From contig JAHWHI010000031.1 in assembly GCA_019323355.1 (NCBI GenBank), positions 1 through 5,556 of the forward strand: a stretch of DNA of 5,556 nt, read 5' to 3'. Shown here piece after piece: positions 5,116 to 5,556 of this stretch. The notes beneath the pieces were generated by a model that was not told the DNA's origin, did not search any database, and saw only the letters and a program-made list of their open reading frames with translations. The position numbers and the translations under genes were made by a program. Every line of letters starts with the position of its first letter. The stretch's first letter is position 1. Source of the stretch: Candidatus Woesearchaeota archaeon (GTDB lineage: Archaea > Nanobdellota > Nanobdellia > Woesearchaeales > WJKV01).

Positions 5116-5199
5116 GCGGGGGTGCCGGAGCGGTCAAACGGGACAGGCTTAGGACCTGTTGGCTTAGTGCCTACGTGGGTTCGAATCCTACCCCCCGCA
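5116..5199 (+). tRNA. tRNA-Leu (anticodon UAG)
   Basis: A full class II cloverleaf can be drawn. The acceptor stem GCGGGGG (5116-5122) pairs with CCCCCGC (5192-5198), with discriminator A5199. The D stem is CCG (5125-5127)/CGG (5139-5141). The anticodon stem ACAGG (5143-5147) pairs with CCTGT (5155-5159) around loop CTTAGGA, giving anticodon TAG at 5150-5152, which reads CUA. The long variable arm (5160-5174) has stem GGC/GCC. The T arm is GTGGG/CCTAC with loop TTCGAAT. All stems are intact apart from one G-T pair in the T stem. CCA is not encoded and no intron is present. A T-rich tract follows at once. Confidence 0.96.
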
Positions 5200-5210
5200 T
5201 TTTTGTTTTA
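5200..5210 (+). terminator. T-run terminator after tRNA-Leu
   Basis: TTTTTGTTTTA directly follows the discriminator base of the tRNA, a typical archaeal tRNA termination signal. Confidence 0.55.
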
Positions 5211-5256
5211 ATCCTCGCTGACAGGCCTTATTTCGTATGGAGATTTATTAGGGGGA

Positions 5257-5277
5257 TTTATAAATAAAACCCCTTTG
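5257..5277. repeat. Left arm of a 21-base imperfect inverted repeat
   Basis: The first 13 bases (TTTATAAATAAAA) are exactly complementary to 5347-5359. After two mismatches, six more positions pair with 5339-5344, one as G-T. The partner arm is 5339-5359, leaving 61 bases between the arms. The arm also reads as a good rightward TATA box that would start transcription near 5287. Confidence 0.6.
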
Positions 5278-5338
5278 GTGTACGAAATATTAAATCCCAG
5301 ATTTAACGGCCAAATTCCCCTCCCAAATTCCGGGTGGG

Positions 5339-5359
5339 CAGAGGAATTTTATTTATAAA
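5339..5359. repeat. Right arm of the 21-base imperfect inverted repeat
   Basis: This arm pairs with 5257-5277. On the minus strand it reads as a TATA box pointing leftward, so the two arms look like face-to-face promoters. It ends directly before the GGAGG at 5360-5364. Confidence 0.6.
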
Positions 5360-5368
5360 GGAGGCAAA

Positions 5369-5488
5369 ATGGAGGCATTTTTTCCACTGACCAATAACAA
5401 CTTTGCAAAACTGCCAAAACCGCGGAATTCGGAGGATATAGGCGTTTTGAGTGATATTTTCGCTTCTACAGTATCTAAATGTTTATAA
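5369..5488 (+). CDS. Possible small protein ORF, 39 codons, unknown
   Basis: ATG 5369 is preceded by GGAGG at 5360-5364 with a four-base gap, and the frame encodes 39 residues beginning MEAFFPLTNNN and ending ASTVSKCL before TAA. The frame is in fact open from 5294, 64 codons in all, but no ATG, GTG or TTG occurs before 5369, so it could also be the remnant of a longer gene. No family is recognised. GGAGGCA is repeated at 5360-5366 and 5371-5377, and AAAATG (5366-5371) can pair with CATTTT (5376-5381), which would bury the start codon. A TATA box at 5257-5266 could drive it with a leader of about 80 bases. A chance ORF is a real alternative. Confidence 0.3.
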   Translation: MEAFFPLTNNNFAKLPKPRNSEDIGVLSDIFASTVSKCL

Positions 5489-5490
5489 AT
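5482..5490 (+). promoter_or_regulatory. TATA-like box facing the right edge
   Basis: TTTATAAAT overlaps the stop codon of the small ORF and predicts a start near 5512. No complete gene follows within the window; a frame without stop codons runs to the edge from this point but lacks a start codon, so the gene served may begin beyond 5556 or may be an RNA gene. Confidence 0.4.
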
Positions 5491-5556
5491 CAAACTTCAC
5501 TTCTAATAGAGTAAGTATTAGCGATAATGCTCTAAACAACTACATTGACAAAGACA

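Larger units (their letters stand above)
5211..5368. other. Gene-free region dense in inverted repeats
   Basis: No RNA family I know is recognisable here. The stretch contains TATTTCGTA (5229-5237) facing TACGAAATA (5281-5289), AGGGG (5250-5254) facing CCCCT (5270-5274), TTTATAAATAAAA (5257-5269) facing its exact complement at 5347-5359, and AAATTCC (5325-5331) facing GGAATTT (5343-5349). A direct repeat CCAAATTCC occurs at 5310-5318 and 5323-5331. G/C-rich blocks stand out from the AT-rich surroundings. Together with the 39-codon ORF that follows it fills the roughly 350 bases after the tRNA. Confidence 0.5.

Noticed and set aside
5310..5331. CRISPR-like repeat
   Set aside because: Only two copies of a 9-base repeat four bases apart; no array.
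5116..5556. Integrated element at the tRNA-Leu 3' end
   Set aside because: No copy of the tRNA 3' end or T-arm recurs downstream and no integrase is in the window.

Overview
This is an AT-rich archaeal chromosome segment carrying informational genes. The archaeal markers are translation factor aIF1A, ribosomal proteins S8e and L37e, a stand-alone LSm protein, an EndoQ-type PHP nuclease, and TATA boxes 24-30 bases upstream of several starts. Small, tightly packed genes, a short coiled-coil protein of a style I associate with DPANN archaea (Woesearchaeota/Pacearchaeota-like), and a bacterial-type signal peptidase II point to a DPANN lineage. That lineage call is inference; no 16S gene is present to settle it.

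Layout from left to right. 1-865 (-) is the N-terminal two thirds of an endonuclease Q-like DNA repair enzyme. It is divergent from 963-1968 (+), which holds aIF1A and a HAD-IB phosphatase one base apart. 2018-3398 (+) is an overlapping three-gene unit: a single-pass membrane protein, a disordered/coiled-coil protein and LspA. It converges, five bases apart, on 3404-3928 (-), a four-helix membrane protein with a Cys cluster and a 44-residue lysine-rich tail. 4039-4413 (-) is S8e, divergent from 4548-4994 (+), which holds LSm and the 54-residue L37e. A class II tRNA-Leu(UAG) lies at 5116-5199. The last ~350 bases contain no recognisable gene but are dense in TATA-like boxes and competing inverted repeats, with one 39-codon ORF behind a strong ribosome binding site.

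Two initiation styles coexist. EndoQ, aIF1A, S8e and the Lys-tail protein have TATA boxes placed so that the transcript should begin at or near the start codon (leaderless). LSm, the 183-residue membrane protein and the coiled-coil protein have clear Shine-Dalgarno sequences.

The least explained parts are the operon that places LspA, an enzyme of bacterial lipoprotein maturation that is uncommon in archaea, behind two uncharacterised proteins; the Lys-tail membrane protein; and the structured region 5229-5530.
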